The notes under the pieces: generated by a model
Databases searched by the model: none
Told to the model about the DNA's origin: nothing
Seen by the model: the letters and a program-made list of their open reading frames with translations, nothing else
DNA from: Streptomyces sp. 150FB
Lineage (GTDB): Bacteria; Actinomycetota; Actinomycetes; Streptomycetales; Streptomycetaceae
Length of the DNA stretch: 40,900 nucleotides
Direction of reading: 5' to 3'
Assembly (NCBI RefSeq): GCF_000818195.1
Contig: NZ_JTHL01000001.1
Span: forward strand, 4,884,206-4,925,105
Shown: positions 21,001-24,000 of the stretch, piece after piece
Layout of the letters: every line of letters starts with the position of its first letter
How positions within the stretch are numbered: the first letter of the stretch is position 1
Made by a program: the position numbers and the translations under genes

Positions 21001-24000
21001 CCCTCCCAGGTCTCCGACGCCTGGGACGCGGTCGTGCAGGCGAGCACCGCCTGGGTCGCCGCCGACAAGGCGTACTGGGCGGCGCGCAGGAAGATGCCCG
21101 CACTGGGCACGGCCCACCACGACGCGAACCGTGAATTCATCCTCTCCAAGGGCGCGTTGGACGAGGAGAAGGCCAAGCACGGCCCGGACTCGGAGCAGGC
21201 GGAGCGCGCGCGGGTACGGGTACGGGAACTGCGGGCGGCCCTCCTGGAGCAGCGCGCCGATCTCACAGCCACCTGGCGGGAGATGGGCGAGCGGAAGGCG
21301 GAGGCGGCGGCCGGCGCGACCGAGTTCCACCGGGTACGGGCGGAGACTGACCGGCTCACGCGCTGGCACACACTGCCGGCCGGGGCCACACCGGAAGCCG
21401 TGCCCGCCGTCGCGTCCGACGCCACGCCCGAGGGCGCTCCGAAGGCCACGGACACGGCCGATACCCCGCTGCGGCAGGGCGTCGCCGAGCCGAAGCCGGT
21501 CACCTATCAGGCGCCCGATCCCACGGGCGACCCGAAGGCGGCGGCGGAGACCCCGGCCCCGACCCCGGCCCCGTACACCGAGCAGCCCGGCGTCAACGGC
21601 ACACCCGACACGCTCACTTCGCCGGACGGGCAGACGTACACCGTCCGTGATGTGCGCGAGGACGGCGACGCGTTCTACCACGCCGTGGCCGAAGGGCTGC
21701 ATCACGCCGATCCCGAACTCCTGTCGGGACGTGTGCCGGTGAGGAGGCGCCCGGAGACGATCAGCGCGCTGCGGGCCCTGCTCGCCGACGAACTCCACAG
21801 TCCGGACAACACGGATCTGCTCGCCTACCTCGCGCCCGACACCACGGACACCTTCTCGGCGCAGGAGCTGGCGGACGCGGGCGTGACCTTCCCGGAAGGC
21901 AGCCCGGAGCAGGCCGAGTTCACGGCGGACGGACATGTGCCGCTGCACGCCGTACTCCCGGCGGGGCAGCGCGCCGGGCTCGGCGACGCCCAGCTCCGCA
22001 GGGCGGGCCTCGCCGACGGCGACGCGGGCTGGGACCACAGCGGCGCCGATGTGCTGCCGGCCCTGGTCGCGCGTACGTTCGGCACGCGCGTCACCGTCGT
22101 GCGGGCGGACGGCGGTCACCAGGACTTCCTGCCCAAGGACAAGGCGTCGGGCGACCGGACCGGGCCGCATGTCGTGCTGCGTCTCAAGGACCGGCACTAC
22201 CAACTCGCCGTCCCCGACGGTGTCGTGGGGCCGCCGAAGCCTCTCGCCCCGCCACCGGCGCCCACCACCACGACGGTCCGCCATCCGCTCGCCGACACGT
22301 CGGGGGAGACCGCCACGTCCGGCACCGCCTCGACCGACGACCCGCTGTACCAGCCGCGTCCGAAGGTCGCGCACAGCGAGGCGCCCTGGGAGGCGCCGGC
22401 CGGTGCCTACCGCGTGACCACCGGAACCGGGGGCAACGCCACCCTCACCGGACCCGACGGCGTCGTCCACGACCTGGTGGAGCCGACCGGCGACGGGAAC
22501 GGCTTCTGGAGCTCGCTCGCCACCGCCCTCCATCCCGACCGGCCGCGTGAGACAGCGGCCATGGTCGAGAGCAGGACGGTGCCGCGGTTCACGACCCTGG
22601 ACCGCGACACCCCCTTCACCGCCGACGAACTGCGGTGGGCCGGCATCACGCCCGACCCCGCCCAGCGCGAGCGAATCCTGCGGGACGGTGGCCGCATCCC
22701 CGCTTCGATGAAGCTGTCCTGGGCCCAGGAACGGGCGCTGATCCGGGCCCAGATCTTCACCGGCCGCAACTGGGGCGACGGGAACGACGGGGCGGCGGGG
22801 CTCGCCGCGCAGATGGCCGCCGACATTCACCGGGTGACACTCACCGTGGTGGCCGAGGACGGCACGTCGACGGTGTACGAGCCCGACCGGCCGGCGGGGG
22901 AGCGGCCTGCGGGCGACCGGCAGGTCACGCTCTACCGGCGCGGCGGCGAATACCTGCTGGCAGCGCCGCGTCCCGCCGCTGAGGAGACGCCCGTACCGCC
23001 GAAGCCGGTGGTCGCGGTCGAGTCCGAGCCGGTGGTCGAGCCCAAGCCGGTCGTCGAGCCGGAATCGGTCGTCGAGTCCAAGCCGGTCGTCGAGCCGGAG
23101 CCGGTACTCCAGGAGCCCGGCCCCCTCACCGAGGCCGATCTCACGGACGCGATGCGCGAGCGGCTGACCGGCCCCGCGCTCCTCGACACGACCGTCACCC
23201 AGGACGACGCCCAGGACCTGCCCCACAACGCGAGCGCCAAGGCGGCCTGGTCGCTGGAGCCGACCACCGCGATCCCGCTGCGCGACCTCGGACTGAGCGA
23301 GGTCGAGCTGGCCCAACTCGTACGGAACAGGCCCACGTTCGACCCGGAACTCGCTCAACTCCTCGACCCGCCACCGCCGTCCGTCTCCCCTGCGGACGAC
23401 GTCGAGCCTGACCTGCCGGCGGCGGCTGAGACGGACGCGGACCCGGGCCCCGGCCCGGACACCGAGGCCGAAGCGGACGACCCCGAGCATTCGGCGGTCA
23501 TGCCTCCGGCCCGCCACCCCTCCGACGAGCCGCGCCTGCGCAAGGGCCCGATGGCCGACGACCCGTTCGACGGCGACCTTGAGCTGCACCGCCGTATACG
23601 CGTGCTGCGCAAGACCGTGCAGCAGCGCTTCGACAGGGCGGAGGCCGGCGACCCCGACACGCCGTCCGACGAGCGGCTGCGCCAACAGGCCGCGACCGTA
23701 CGGATGGTGCAGGAGATCGCCCGGCTCGGCGACGCCCTGCGCGAACGCGATCTCGGCCCGTACCTCCGCTCCCCCGACCCGGATCTGCTGGAGGGGCTCG
23801 AAATCCGCGGAGACCGGATCCGGGAGCTGGAGCGCTCCGCCAAGCGGCACACCGCCTCCTCCGCTCTCCGTTCGGGTGTCACCGGTGAACTCGCCATCTG
23901 GCGTGACCAGGTCGCCGAGATCCGCGCCGAACTCGACCGCAGGGCGGCGCCCGACGACAGCCAGCGGATGGTGCCCTCCGCCGCCGACCTGGAGGTCGCG

